Shown here: positions 27,101-37,832 of the stretch, one piece after another
Layout of the letters: every line of letters starts with the position of its first letter
Position numbering within the stretch: the first letter of the stretch is position 1
From: Branchiostoma floridae
Taxonomy: Eukaryota > Chordata > Leptocardii > Amphioxiformes > Branchiostomatidae
Direction of reading: 5' to 3'
NCBI RefSeq assembly: GCF_000003815.2
Contig: NC_049989.1
Coordinates: forward strand, 7,530,195 to 7,594,194
Length of the DNA: 64,000 nt
Notes under the pieces: model-generated
Seen by the model: only the letters and a program-made list of their open reading frames with translations
The model's database searches: none
What the model was told of the DNA's origin: nothing
Program-made: the position numbers and the translations under genes

Positions 27101-29391
27101 AACTTGAACAACAGCCAATAGTCATACGTCACGTCAACAACACTCTTACACTAGCATCAGTCTCCATATATACGATGTGCTATAAACAGGAGGCTGACCT
27201 CTCTTTTAAAGGACTTTGACACGAGAATCTTAATGAACTTGTTGAGTTGGTTGTTGCGGGTAGCCAGAAATGCCTGCAGCATGACATCTTCACTTACTGG
27301 GTCGTTGGTTCATATTGTGTAACGTACACAAAAACAACCACTTGGCCCAAACCTTTTGCATGTACCTTGTTCAATAGAAATCTGACGACACGGGTAATTC
27401 AGGGTGCAGTGGGGGTGTACATACATGCTAGAGGGGGTCCTGATAACATGTAAATGATAAATTCAGGCAGTGACACTGAAGTGCACTAGATTTGAGCAGC
27501 AGGCTAACTTCAGCCCTTATTATGCTTTATGTATAAGGCGTTGATTACAATCTACATTAAATACGAGCATTCTTCCAATGAATTACACAGGATTCAAACT
27601 TCTGATTGTGCTCTACAGCGAAAATCATGTAGGTCACTATCCAGCTTCAGTGGCTCATCATCTGACTGAGATATGTTATGTGGGGGTACAAAACAAACAT
27701 ACATAAAGGTCAGGGGAAAATGATGAATGTTTGACAGTGTTCTGGGTGTTGTCTTCTTGTTTCTAGACAATATAAAGTATAAACATGTACACCAAGGTAC
27801 ATTTTTAAGTTGACCTTTTAAGTTGTGACACTGATGTTTATGCACTATAGTGACGACCTATAGTGAATGTTTGGCAACAGAAATCTGGTAGTGACTGTAA
27901 ACAGAACTGACTGTTTCTACTTTATATAGTGGTGCATGTTTTCAGAAGGGTGAGTGTGCATTGGAAAGGCAGGCCAATTTTTCTGCATCCTAAAAAAAAT
28001 GTAATCATTGTACGTGATCAGGATGCCAATAACTAATTTTGCATGGCCGTCTCTTTAATATATGTACCACCTATGGTTGGCAGAAAGATATATTTTAACA
28101 AAAATGTATAGCAATTTGGCAAACCAAAAGATCATGAACCGTGTATTACAGAAAACAAAGACCAAAAGGTATCTCAAGCACTGACAGCCATCTGCAGTAC
28201 CCGTTTTCTGCATATTGACTTACAATCTGAATTTTTTATTGGCATGTTAGACTTACTTGATACCTACCATTAACTCTCCGAGAGGCATTCAGTCTGCAAT
28301 ACAAAACCTGGGGATTCAGAATGATGATTCCTTTCTCCTTGCCAAGTGGACCATACTGATATGTCTGATAGGTGTCTAATTAGAGGCAACATGGGGGGAG
28401 ATACTGACTGATGCTGTTTTAAGATTACTGAGTTATTAGGTTTTCTATGATGAGGCATGATAAAGCAAAATTAGGTATTTCATGAGCAAAAAAAATCCTA
28501 TTGTCCTAAAGTGTATAACTAGAGCCAGTTGTGTGTGCGTGCTTTGAGTTTGACTGATACTTACATAAAAGGGCACTCCATTCTACATATATGGGAATGT
28601 ATGATACATGATACATGTATGCATGTGTAGTTAAGGTGTCTTGAAATGAAAGTGGCACATCTAATATTAGATGAAATACAATGAAGGATAAAAGAATTGC
28701 TGTCACTCTTTTATTTGTAAAGGTTAGAAAACACACTATTCAACCTTGACCCCACAGCAGCCTTCAGAAACTTTTTTGTCACTGTTTAGAATCAAGAACT
28801 TCTGCGACGCCCTAATAATTGTCTTATTGATCGGAGGTACACTTTACGTGTAACAAAGTCAAACACAGTTAATTTCCCCGAAGCCTTCCCCCAGTCTAGA
28901 CATGGTAGCAGGTGACCGGATGGGCCCAGGTTCAGCCACTCCCTGAAGCTCAGTACAACGATTGGTTCCAACTTGATTTGGCAACTGTAGTGTAGGTGCC
29001 ATAACCAACCCCATACTTTTTTGGACCCGTTCCTAATTTCCCTTCCAGCTTGGAAAGCTTTTAGAAGAGCTGGCATCATTGCTAGTTTTCAAAAGGGAAA
29101 GGATACTTTCTCAGGTCTTTAGATAATCCTTTGTGGGTCAGAAAAAAATGGTTAATGCCAGTTGGAACAAGATTTGGTGCAATGTATCCAGACGTACAAA
29201 TGTAGGTACTTTACATGTGTGTGTACATGTACAGTTGTATATCTCATACTCAAAGTTTTTATAGGCACAAAACACAAAGGAATCACTCTTGTATAAAAGT
29301 TTGCTTTATGTGCTGCTGTAAGTTATAATTGTAATGAAACTCTAAGCCTTAATCTTATCCCTGTGTTTCAGGCTCTGTACTTTCACAATGA
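5349..29391 (+). CDS. GLT1D1: Glycosyltransferase 1 domain-containing protein 1 (GT4, GT-B fold)
   Basis: Thirteen coding exons: 5349-5416, 5791-5939, 6288-6393, 6599-6650, 6830-6866, 7112-7195, 7464-7565, 7729-7778, 8010-8053, 8356-8476, 8853-8951, 21733-21865, 29372-29391. All have GT..AG borders and phases agree throughout, giving 354 residues (human about 346). The ATG has context gccATGa and an in-frame stop 10 bp upstream. Recognisable blocks are [10 protein letters not shown] near the N-terminus, [14 protein letters not shown] (76-89), [14 protein letters not shown] (178-191), and [18 protein letters not shown] (256-273), which contains the GT4 E-x7-E pair Glu263/Glu271, then [14 protein letters not shown]. 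Donor and acceptor sugars of the family are not well defined. The last coding exon is only 20 nt and the least certain; reading on through the exon-12 donor would instead stop at 21889-21891. Introns 11 (12.8 kb) and 12 (7.5 kb) are swollen by repeats. Confidence 0.93.
7206..7298. repeat. Foldback/MITE-like element 10 bp after a GLT1D1 donor site
   Basis: TGCAGGTGTAGCAG (7206-7219) is inverted as CTGCTGTACCTGCA (7285-7298). The inner arms GGCCAGAATATACC and GGTATATTTTGGCC meet around a 5-base loop. The element starts 10 bp downstream of the GLT1D1 exon-6 donor (7195|7196). The stem has interior mismatches, so it is not brand new. Confidence 0.8.
8613..8752. repeat. 140-bp foldback element in GLT1D1 intron 10
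   Basis: Outer arms TACTCAAGCAA and TTGCTTGAGTA, middle arms TTTGGAAATGGTC and GACCATTTCCAAA, and inner arms GCATCCAC and GTGGATGC pair in order around a short loop. A CAG/CTG pair continues outside. This is a single-copy, almost complete hairpin, best explained as a MITE. No clear target duplication was found. Confidence 0.85.
9128..9177. repeat. (TA)n microsatellite
   Basis: About 25 uninterrupted TA dinucleotides in GLT1D1 intron 11. It produces an artificial Ile-Tyr repeat in one minus-strand frame. Confidence 0.97.
9624..10123 (-). repeat. Left LTR (3' LTR in the inferred minus orientation)
   Basis: 500 bp matching 12181-12680 at 499 positions. It begins TGTAAGGGGG and similarity stops after 'caagtttttc'. 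The 133-codon frame inside it is duplicated exactly in the other LTR and shows no known domain; it is an LTR by-product. Confidence 0.85.
10124..12180 (-). mobile_element. Core of the LTR element, no protein domain found
   Basis: 2057 bp between the LTRs. The left part (10300-10700) and right part (11870-12180) are GC-rich and the middle is A/C-rich. The longest frames are 60-162 codons and resemble no retroelement protein. Either the coding part has been replaced or lost, or this is a family parasitising another element's enzymes. Confidence 0.6.
12181..12680 (-). repeat. Right LTR (5' LTR in the inferred minus orientation)
   Basis: Second copy of the 500-bp direct repeat. On the minus strand it is followed by the TTTGGCG.. 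sequence taken as primer-binding site. Its outer end ('..tttttctccc') lacks the CA/TG seen at the inner end of the left copy (tttttCA), so the exact outer border is uncertain by a few bases. Confidence 0.85.
12693..16886. other. GLT1D1 intron 11, part without recognisable feature
   Basis: AT-rich intronic DNA. It holds a G run (15955-15966) and many short 'tacatgta'-type words. Reading frames here (for example 14173-14445, 14897-15145) have no family resemblance. No exon-like block with paired splice signals and conserved protein text was seen. Confidence 0.6.
16887..17006. repeat. Tandem duplication, two 60-bp copies
   Basis: The unit beginning AATTGAAAAGTTTGAGTAAA at 16887 recurs at 16947 with only two substitutions (gaaaag/gaagag, gagt/gaat). 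Such similarity indicates a recent local duplication. It contains no feature of its own. Confidence 0.95.
17853..18159 (+). mobile_element. tRNA-derived SINE with target-site duplication
   Basis: The head (17861-17940) has a tRNA-like A box (TGGCCTAGTGG) and B box (GAGTTCGATCCC), and TGC in the anticodon position, suggesting an Ala tRNA origin. A body of about 200 bp follows ('tgctgctttctctgcttagc..') and the tail is TTTAACTTTAACTTTTT. The direct repeat ATTAGCTGGCTG at 17841-17852 and 18160-18171 is a perfect 12-bp target-site duplication, so both ends are defined. It is intact in structure and lies in GLT1D1 intron 11 in the sense direction. Confidence 0.9.
18172..19910. other. GLT1D1 intron 11, part without recognisable feature
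   Basis: AT-rich DNA without conserved protein text, RNA gene boxes or clear repeats. Nothing supportable was seen. Confidence 0.55.
19911..20130. repeat. Inverted-repeat element, 220 bp
   Basis: The left arm (19911-19957: AGGCCACACC.. ATTTGTTGGTTC.. GATTTTAAAA) is mirrored by the right arm (20084-20130: TTTAAAAAAATC.. GAACCAACAAAT.. GTGTGGCCT). The interior is 126 bp and unique in the window. A piece of the same terminus recurs at 20877-20907, showing that it is a family. This is a MITE-like DNA element; the superfamily is not determined. Confidence 0.8.
20877..20907. repeat. Second copy of the GAACCAACAAAT terminal repeat
   Basis: GAACCAACAAATCACATTTG and the following 'tgaggtctta' resemble the right end of the element at 19911-20130. 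The matching opposite arm is not obvious in the preceding 250 bp, so this is a truncated or diverged copy. Confidence 0.55.
21866..22706. other. GLT1D1 intron 12, left part
   Basis: Non-coding intronic DNA up to the gap. No RNA gene or repeat was recognised. Confidence 0.5.
22707..22806. other. Assembly gap (100 N)
   Basis: Exactly 100 N, a placeholder length, so the true distance is unknown. It lies in GLT1D1 intron 12. Confidence 0.98.
22807..26279. other. GLT1D1 intron 12, middle part without recognisable feature
   Basis: AT-rich DNA. A short inverted phrase (tactgtacagtttactgtaca near 25602-25622) was the only structure noticed. Frames such as 25692-26039 carry no family signature. Confidence 0.5.
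26280..26292. repeat. Poly-C run (13 bases)
   Basis: Homopolymer C13 in GLT1D1 intron 12. Its length may be affected by sequencing error. Confidence 0.9.
26552..26793. repeat. Element with 50-bp inverted termini
   Basis: The left arm (26552-26602) contains GGTATCTCACTGCACT, GGGGCACCGGTG and GTACTGCTGGGTT. The right arm (26744-26793) contains the inverse: AACCCCGCAGTGCTG, CACCGGTGCCCC, AGTGCAGTAGTGAGGTACC. Arms match at roughly 80%. The 141-bp AT-rich interior has no coding content. It looks like a non-autonomous DNA transposon; the palindromic CACCGGTG in both arms is a good seed for finding relatives. Confidence 0.8.
26794..29371. other. GLT1D1 intron 12, right part
   Basis: AT-rich intronic DNA. 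A minus-strand frame at 28792-29079 (95 codons) is unusually free of low-complexity bias and may be a retroelement fragment, but no diagnostic motif was recognised. The rest shows nothing. Confidence 0.45.
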
Positions 29392-30056
29392 AGCAAGATC
29401 TAGAGGAATTGTCGTGGTGAATAACTGCAGCATTTAACCCGTTTTCCTGACACCAGTCTATTGGTAGGATTCAGACCACTTCACCAGTCAAGCAATAAGT
29501 ACAAGACAAAGTCGGGAAAGGATTTGGGGTGCCGTCGGGACGAGACAGAGATTACGTCTCATTGCGCCTTTTTACGCCGTCTGCATATTGGCGTGCTGAT
29601 GACTGGTAATGTGTTTGCCTATAACAGACGGCGGGGTGATTTGTTGGGTTGGGCCAGATGACCTTGAAATGACTTTTCAGACTACAACATTTCATTTCTT
29701 TCACATTTTCCTAAATGTACACAATTGTTGATTCTTACAATATAGAGAGGACTATTGATAACCTTTTAATTTTTCTTGTGAGAAATATATGTCAATGTCG
29801 CAAATGTAATCAGGTTTGTTGCCTCCCTTTTCAAGAATACTTGATTTACTGAAGAAGTATAATAGATTGTATCATATGTTGAGTCTTAGAACACATTTTG
29901 AAGTGATGATGAGTAGGGGAATTGGATAATCAATGATAACAGGTTCATTGATTTGCAAATTGTTGAATTGATCTATGAACTAACTCTCCTGATTCTATGC
30001 AATAAATTGAATAATCAAGAGTGATTGTATATTGTACACAATTTATTCAAATAAAG
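29392..30056 (+). other. GLT1D1: GLT1D1 3' UTR with poly(A) signals
   Basis: The sequence after the TGA at 29389-29391 has no further exon signal. AATAAA occurs at 30001-30006 and 30051-30056, the first plausible poly(A) signals. The open frame at 29461-29661 is inside this UTR and unsupported. Confidence 0.5.
30001..30006 (+). terminator. GLT1D1: Probable poly(A) signal AATAAA of GLT1D1
   Basis: First canonical AATAAA after the predicted stop, about 610 bp downstream. A second AATAAA at 30051-30056 lies within the first unit of a tandem duplication. Confidence 0.4.
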
Positions 30057-30321
30057 TACATCAACAATGCCTTTCACTTTTTCAAATAGGAATATTCTTG
30101 ATGTATGTACATGTATATATAAAATATATTATTTCTTATAATGTCAACAATAGAAGACCTACAGTCTACTATGCAATAATCAACAGTGATTGTATGTTGT
30201 AGAGAATTTATTCAAAGGAAGGACATCAGCAATGCATTTCACTTTTTCAAATAGGAATATTCTCTATGTATGTTTACATAAAAGATATTATCTCTTAAAG
30301 TGTCAACAATAAAAGACCTAC
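30010..30321. repeat. Tandem duplication, period about 165 bp
   Basis: Unit 1 (30010-30174) and unit 2 (30175-30321) share AATAATCAA.AGTGATTGTAT, TTTCACTTTTTCAAATAGGA and GTCAACAATA.AAGACCTAC, with small deletions in unit 2. It duplicates the putative GLT1D1 3' end; the AATAAA of unit 1 is lost in unit 2. Confidence 0.9.
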
Positions 30322-30959
30322 TATTGAGACTGTTAAAATTCAAAACAGTTTTATAGTCTATTAAATGAAAGTTGATATTTGATAAAGTCATTCTTGTGAT
30401 GCTTATTTGAAATAAATGTATTCATGATGGAGATTGTTTTAGCCTGGTTTTTAGAGATTGTGTTCCAACTTTGGTAGTGGGTCAAATATGGCTTCTTATG
30501 GCCAGAGAGGTTTCGTTTAGTATGGTGGCTCTTTCAAACAGTGTAAGAATATCACAGCCAAAGTACTTATTGTTTCCTACGATGTGTCAGTCTTTACTTA
30601 ATGCCAAAGTGTGAGAGCTATGGAATCCATAGTAGTTTTCTTTGATTATAAAGTTGGTTCTGACTGTTTTCTCCAATTCTTGATATCCATGTTTTTTTAA
30701 CGTTATATGGTTATGTTGCATGCACAACATCTGCTGCTGGTTTATACTAGTCTATGCAGGTATTGATTAAGGCAGAACTCGATCATACTGAGCACTTTCC
30801 TAATTATTCATAGATATTGATCCAGTTCTGTCCCAACCACACTTTATGGTCCATTGAAGACTTTTATGATAGGGGAAGGTTCATCGTTGGTCTGGCAGAT
30901 GGCATGGCGAGGGTCCATATACAAGGTGATCATAAGCTAATATGTTGATGGTATTTCTA

Positions 30960-31015
30960 ACTAGCCTGGTATCCAGCCGTAATATAGCTCCCGAGTCTCT
31001 TCTCTCCTCTTCGGA
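30960..31015. repeat. Truncated MITE of the TAGCCTGG family
   Basis: TAGCCTGGTATCCAGCCGTA and 'gctcccgagtctcttct' match the left terminus of the complete element at 52516-52635. No matching right end follows within 200 bp, so this is a fragment. Confidence 0.7.
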
Positions 31016-31102
31016 CACACTGTAGACGTCTGTGAGGTGTCAAAAATGCAATGGATATAAAAGAGCACACCAACACAGCCCCATGAAAGTTCCTTTTTCA
31101 TC

Positions 31103-31157
31103 TCTATGCTCCTTCTCCCTCTTCTATCCCTCTCTCTCTTTCTCTCTCTCTCTCTTT
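31103..31157. repeat. CT-rich microsatellite
   Basis: A (CT)n tract preceded by imperfect TC-rich DNA. It generates an artificial Arg/Glu-rich frame on the minus strand. Confidence 0.9.
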
Positions 31158-32156
31158 GATTGCTGCACTTGATTTGTGCATGTCTATTGATCATTTTTTT
31201 GGTATTACAATGTATTACTGTTTTGATATATGAGAAAATATAATGTCAGGCGACAGTATAAAGACATTGTAACTGTTAAGAGTGTCCAGTTATCAGAAAA
31301 GTTTACCTTTTTTTCTCATGAGTAATTTTGATGTTGTATGATGTTTTTACACAACAACGTTTTTTTTTGTGTGAGATCTTTTAATTAAGATCATAAACTC
31401 TAGAAATGTCTTGCAGTTATGCATAACAAGAGAGAGAGAGTTTAGAATTTAAATTTTAAGCTCCATCTAACGACAGCTACAATGGATGACTTGTCACGCT
31501 GGAGTGTGCCAATGGGATTTCAGATCACACTGCGCTCATGAATAGCGATCGTCCTGATTGAATCGGGCTCCCCGAGAGGTGAGTTGGTAGGAGGATGGAT
31601 CATCTTTGCCGATGATAAGAAAATGAATTTCCATCTCTTCAGGAGCTGAGCGTGACACATATTTCAACTGTTGCTTCTGAAAAAAAAAGCCTTGAGATCA
31701 GGAACATATGAAAAGAAAGTGGAATGATAATTCATAGACAAGCAGAATTGTAACCTCCAATCCGTGGTCTTTTTCTTTAAAATTCATTGGGAACCGGAAT
31801 TAGTTTGACATTTCTATCAGCTATTTTCCATTGGTCCCATACATGAAGTGCATCAATACAATATCACAGACAAGGGAACCGCAGAACAACTAAACTTAAA
31901 TGCATCAGCTGCATAACCATACTGCAGAACTATCTGAATCATGCATTTGTATCCAACGACCATGACGATAATTTGCTCTTTCTGTGGATTAGCAAAGAGT
32001 TATCTGCTGACTGCAAGTTGTTTGGACTTTTATAGTCTGCTGAACAGGGAACAAAGTGTCTCTTACTGGTGAGTATAGGTAAACTCGTTATACCCCCATT
32101 GTTCGCCTGATGTTGCGTCTGCCGTTATGTCTAACAACTCTGGAGAAGCACACAAA

Positions 32157-32256
32157 NNNNNNNNNNNNNNNNNNNNNNNNNNNNNNNNNNNNNNNNNNNN
32201 NNNNNNNNNNNNNNNNNNNNNNNNNNNNNNNNNNNNNNNNNNNNNNNNNNNNNNNN
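32157..32256. other. Assembly gap (100 N)
   Basis: Second placeholder gap of exactly 100 N, in the GLT1D1-LLGL spacer. Confidence 0.98.
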
Positions 32257-35200
32257 CTCATTGGTTCACAAACTGCCCAGACAGTGCTTAACCAGTTAAT
32301 TACATAGAAATAATCGAACTGCCCTTGCTCGTGCCAGAGAAACCGGTTCTGACACACCATAACGCACAGTCAGCGTTACGGCAGGCTATTGTATAGATCT
32401 GACCGAGGCCAAATGCGGGGCATTAAATCTCCAGGCATCTATTATCATTATAGAGGAAAGCCGTGGCTAGGTAATCTACGTGAGCGGTAGTCGTTTGGGA
32501 TATTTGATGTACAGCGTCCATGATGTAACATGTTTGCAGTTATCATTGCAAATATAAAGGGCTGTATCTTTGCAGGGGGTTAGGGATCACACTGTATTGT
32601 TAACAAGACGATCCACCGCTGGGTTATGGCGTTGTTTTTTGATGAGGCATAATTTTTAAAAAATCAGTAAAATTAGAAAAAAAGGAAAACACTACTAGTA
32701 CTTGACTGTGACCAACGAATCTGAAACCCCAATTACGGAATAGTACTGCATTGATGGCCGCCACCGTTTTCCTCCAACAGTCTCCCCTTGCCAGATGAGG
32801 TTTCAAATGCGAGATCGATTTCTCTTCATCGATTTTTCCCGTCCGACAATGGCAGTGCTATTATTGGTAATTTCTAACAGCACGCCCAAAAGAAGATTGC
32901 TAAATATTCGTCTATTTCAAGACGGTATGCGTGCTTGTAAATCAGCAGACGTTCAGAAGACGACAGTTCTCAAAAACACGATTTTATCAATGCTGTGAGT
33001 AACTCAATCAATAACCAGTTTGATAAATGTATCAATTGAAACACTGATGAATATATACAGCTATGAAACACGTAACATGCTGTAAATAGGTTGACATTTT
33101 TCCTTTTGCGATCGAGACAAGAAATTTCATTGTACTGAAACTATCATCGGCAGGATCTTGCTTTATTATATGATAATGCAGAGGTCAAAGGTAAGAAATC
33201 AGATATTTCCGCAGACAGTATTAAAGGAGGATTCAATCGATGCATAAAAGACCCTGGAACAATGAAGTTCACCGTGTGGTTAATGAGCATGACCAACCTG
33301 CCGCGCGTACTTCGCGTAATGTGTAACCGAACACGATTCATCAGGGATAAACGTGCGAAAATATTAGTTTCCTGCCCGGCCGTCCATTACCGTACACCGC
33401 ACTGTAATATTTCGGTCACGGGGTCTGCATGAGTCCAGGTACGTGCATGTAAGACATGTACATCCACCAAACGCAGCTATATACATTCGAACATTGATGA
33501 AGAGAGATAGGCACGTTCTCGGCAACTGGGTTGACTGAAAAACATTATATTTACTGCATTGGAGAATTCCGACATCCTTTTTTCTTTTGGTGAATTTAAA
33601 GAAAAAATATTGATGGACATCATTTCTCCTTACTGTGTCGCATTATTCGGCCTCAATTCGCTTTTAATTTCGTCAATATCTCTTGCCAAAATTTCTCATT
33701 TTCTCTGCAACGTTGTACGCAATGAGAGAATGTTGGCTTCCACTAGATCAACTGAGATTGAAATGTCAGAATTCTATATTTTTGCGCAAGTACCATACAA
33801 AGAAATTTTAATATACGGTTCGGTTGTGACACTTGATAGTTGAGCTAACGTAACCACGTGACCTTGCGCACTGACATACCAGGCGGGGCACAATAAATGG
33901 CTCAGACATGCATATGATAAGACAATCATGAAAACATAAAGACACTGGTCATACTGCGTACTTTCGTATGTAGTTACTAAGCTTGTTCTGATGGGTTGGT
34001 CTAGTTGCTAGTTTGTGGAATGATCCTAACATCACGACTCCCATTCTACTACTGCTTCATGATGATGCAACATTCGAAAACCACATTTGTGCATTCTGGA
34101 CATGCCTGTGGTGTAAGCACGGCATTGTGCATGATTTTGTTCAGCTGTGTCTTATATTTCCCTGTGCAATTTTTGTTGTAGATATCCCGTTAGAATTGCA
34201 CGGTCGAGTTCACAAGTAAATGTGGCTGAAACAAAGAACAGAAGTTGGCCGGATAACTCCAGAGAAGATAGCCGGCTAGTGGAGTACAGCGGCCTCAGGA
34301 GGGGGCAATGTTGGCCTATACGCGGACTGACTCTCCTGGTCAAACATTCCCCTTTTGCTAAATTTTACGATATATTTCCCCGTAGGAAGGCCTGGTGGAG
34401 GCTAGGAAGCGTAAGAGTACACAGAGTAAGCATCAACATGTAGTCATCTTACGTAATTACACATCCCTTCCACAAATTCCTAGTAGCCATTTCATATATG
34501 GAGGAACTCTCAGGAAGTAATGTAAAATTTGGAACGACACTTGTATTGTCTGTTTAGCTCTCCACCGTAACGTTTCTTAGCACCGCCCCATCCGATGGAG
34601 AAGGCTGGGGGACCGAGATAACTGATGACACGTTTGTCTCAGCCGACACAAGTGATGGCCTGTCGCACATTAAGGTGATGTTCCCAACTCTGTACCTCAC
34701 AGAACTGCTGTTCGTCGTGGACTGAATAACGGTTATGGATAACAGTAATGTTTTTGGAGACCAACCAAGCCGTGACAGCATAGCACTCAGGCAATAGGTC
34801 ACTTGGAAATGAATCGCCCCTAATGTTCTGCACGGTATCCATCATTGACCGGGACTGGCCGTACATTTTACGGTGTGAGATAAGTCCGGGGCCATTTGCC
34901 GGGGTCGGGAGTGTGGGATGGAACAAGCTTTACTAGAACGTGCTGTGCATAAGGAGCACCTACTCAAGAGTGTGGGAACAGTTGCACACATGTATTTGTG
35001 CACGAGCAACGATTTATTGACTTTATTGCAGTTCATGATCAAATAGTGCATTGTGGTGACCTCTGACCGCGACATGTCAATTATTGCCGACGACACGGCA
35101 GCTGGACATCACGGGAAGAAGAAGAAGACCAGAGGCTAAATGCAGTGATACATATGTCCTTGAAAACAAATTCTGCAAGCAAATAAGTAAACAATAAAGA

Positions 35201-36447
35201 AATGTGTTAACAGGAAGCTTCAATAACTAGTGCTATTTCTTGGCCAGCTTATGTTGGGTTTGATTTCTTTTCTGTTAGCAATGAAGTTTAGAATCATGTT
35301 TTGGTACATTACAAAAACAGTATCCATCTAATAGGATTTTGAGAGTACCATTCAATGTGAGCAAATGGATGACGGGAAGTAATTCTCTCTCCCTGACAAA
35401 ATATGAAAACGTTGTGCTGTGTATGATGTGAGGAAGTGCATACAATCAAAGTTGGGTTTTTACATGTATTATTTGTGCTGACATGTAGCCTGTACTACGA
35501 TATATCGTGTAACAAATCCTGGTCATTACATCACTTCCTTCGACTTCTCTCCTTTGTCAGATGGAAAACTGTCGTAAATTCCAAGACGCTTTTTATCCTC
35601 GCCCACCTGATATCCCCCTGTGAGAACCCGATGTTGGAGAGAGAACACACCCTTAATCTGCCTGAACCTGACAGCCAATCAGAGAGATGGAGACCAATCA
35701 GGAGCCAAATTGGACGGATCCGATCAGACGGTTTTTAATTACAGGACGCCGCGCTTCGTTGGCTCCCAGACTCATCTGTCAATATGTCCCAGTCTGCCAT
35801 TATGACACGGACATCGGCTGATTACCGGGTTGCAACCTTTAGAACTCAGCAAATCTGGGACTATCAAACTGCCTTCTTTTTCTACCTGTGAGTTATCCGT
35901 CTGTGCCAGCTGTACGATCGGTGACAATTCAACTGACTTAATAAGTATTTCTGGCTCCAGTACACATTTAGGTACAACGTAGTATGATAGAGATGTGAAG
36001 AAAATTGTTCTGGTGACAACTCGTAAACGTTATAAATATGTACATTTAACGGGAACAGAGCACAGAGGCAACCTATGGTGATCCTATATACTTTCTACAT
36101 AGTGCACTGCCAGTAGTAATCCATTTGATGTACTTTCAGCACCATAGTCAGTCCCAACCACAGCTTGCGACTAACACTCAGTAATGCACCTAGCGTTGGA
36201 GAGGTTCAAACTCACACGAGTGTAAGGTTTACATCTAAGTAACCAAGTTGGACAATATCGGACTATTGATCTGGCGTTTCTATCCAATTCAATCCAATTT
36301 AATTTGATCCAATTCAGTCTTTATTGAAAGAACTCACGGGAATATGTCTCAATTGTGTTGGTATTAAGAAGGCGTTTCAAAAGTCTATCCACTTTACAAA
36401 TGATCTAAACTAAACTGAACCCAAATGATCTAAACTGAAACCATTAA

Positions 36448-36489
36448 GACACATTTATTGATTAATGATTAATCGACACATTTATTGAT
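36448..36489. repeat. Small tandem duplication
   Basis: GACACATTTATTGAT at 36448-36462 recurs at 36475-36489 (period 27). Upstream, 36289-36320 has several CCAATT words, a simple-sequence patch. Confidence 0.8.
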
Positions 36490-37714
36490 AATCATCCAAC
36501 TTAACGATTCAATATAGCTACAATGTAATGAATAAATTAACTGATATTCAACAGTTCAGCAGGTTAAGCTATTGATGAGGTCTTGTATCGAGCTGCTCGG
36601 CAATATTGAAATTTATCTGCATTACGCGTTCTTGGATCGGAGGTCTTCTGTCGTAGTGGAGGCTGGGTCAATCAAAAACACGACTTATAGATGTGTATTT
36701 CGTGCATGACTTACAGTATAATACATGTACTCAATATCCTTGCAACTTTGTCGATAGCCACTGTTGTGATTCGAAGGCATTTACTACCCCATTGAACTAA
36801 ATGTATACATCTTGTCTCAATAGTCTAATACTAGTCACATGATGGTTAAAGTACCAACACTTGGTGCTGGAATACACAGTTAAGTGTCCAAATTGCTGGA
36901 GAAATGTTTTTTGCATCCTTGTATTTATCGAGGAGACTACACCTTGCCATTGGCACTGTCCGAGCATTCATCACTCCGTATGGAACATTGTCCACTGCAA
37001 AATTGAACGGACAGGGCGTTCTGATGACTGAACACCACTGTCGAAAAATAAATCAGAAAGGGAACAGATAGACGTAACCAGGAACCCGAACTGTTGTCAG
37101 AAAAGACACAGGTCGGCTCTAAGATAGCAGGGTCAACGTTCCCCGACGAAACATTGTCAAAGCCCTCCCCCTCCCCGCCGAGGAAGCCGTTTAGCTACTA
37201 ATCGTTTACTTTAATTTACTGTGTATTTAAATGGCTTGTTCGTTTTAGCTGAATGCAGTAGCAAAGAAAGCCGCCAGGAGGCAGAAGGTCTGATCGACTC
37301 TTTTCATGGCCCTTTAAGGGAGACGGCGAGGAGGGAGACGCAGACGCACACTTAATCCTACGAGCTTTCCAATTTCGACAATTGCTGATCATGTTCCCGT
37401 TTCATGACAAAGGGATGTGTCGTCTGGCAAACATGATCGTCAAACCCGCTGAACCCCGTCTTTTGTTAGGATATAATCTACACTACAACTACAACATTGT
37501 CATGGCTCGCTGATGTAGAAATAATGCGATAACTCCATAACGTAACGACAACGCCCTGTCTACTACGTGCCTGCCCTGCGGTACAAGATCTATTGTTTTC
37601 GTCTGGACTTTCGGTCGACACTTTCCTCGCAGCATGACGTCATGCCGTTGCCATAGTAACAGTTATTTTTTGCCCTTACGTAATTGTAGATGGCCAATGA
37701 ATTTGTTAATAAAT

Positions 37715-37832
37715 ATTGCAGTCAAAAAGAAAGGTATTATTAATTTTTTCAAGAAAAGATTTTGTAAACAATTATTGCAGTCAAAAAGAAAATTATTGTT
37801 TGTTTTTTTAAAGAAATGATTTACCTACCAAA
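37715..37832. repeat. Tandem duplication, period 59 bp
   Basis: ATTGCAGTCAAAAAGAAA at 37715 recurs at 37774, followed in both by an AT-rich run and AAGAAA.GATTT. The second copy is diverged. Confidence 0.8.

Larger units (their letters stand above)
30322..32156. other. Spacer, left part
   Basis: No gene recognised. It contains the MITE fragment and CT tract listed separately. The 31440-31640 interval has mixed, higher-complexity sequence that could be a conserved non-coding element, which cannot be judged from one sequence. Confidence 0.45.

Noticed and set aside
13745-37290. Shared phrase 'aagaaagccRccaggagg' at 13746 and 37264 as a repeat family
   Set aside because: Only about 18 bases match; too short to support a common origin.
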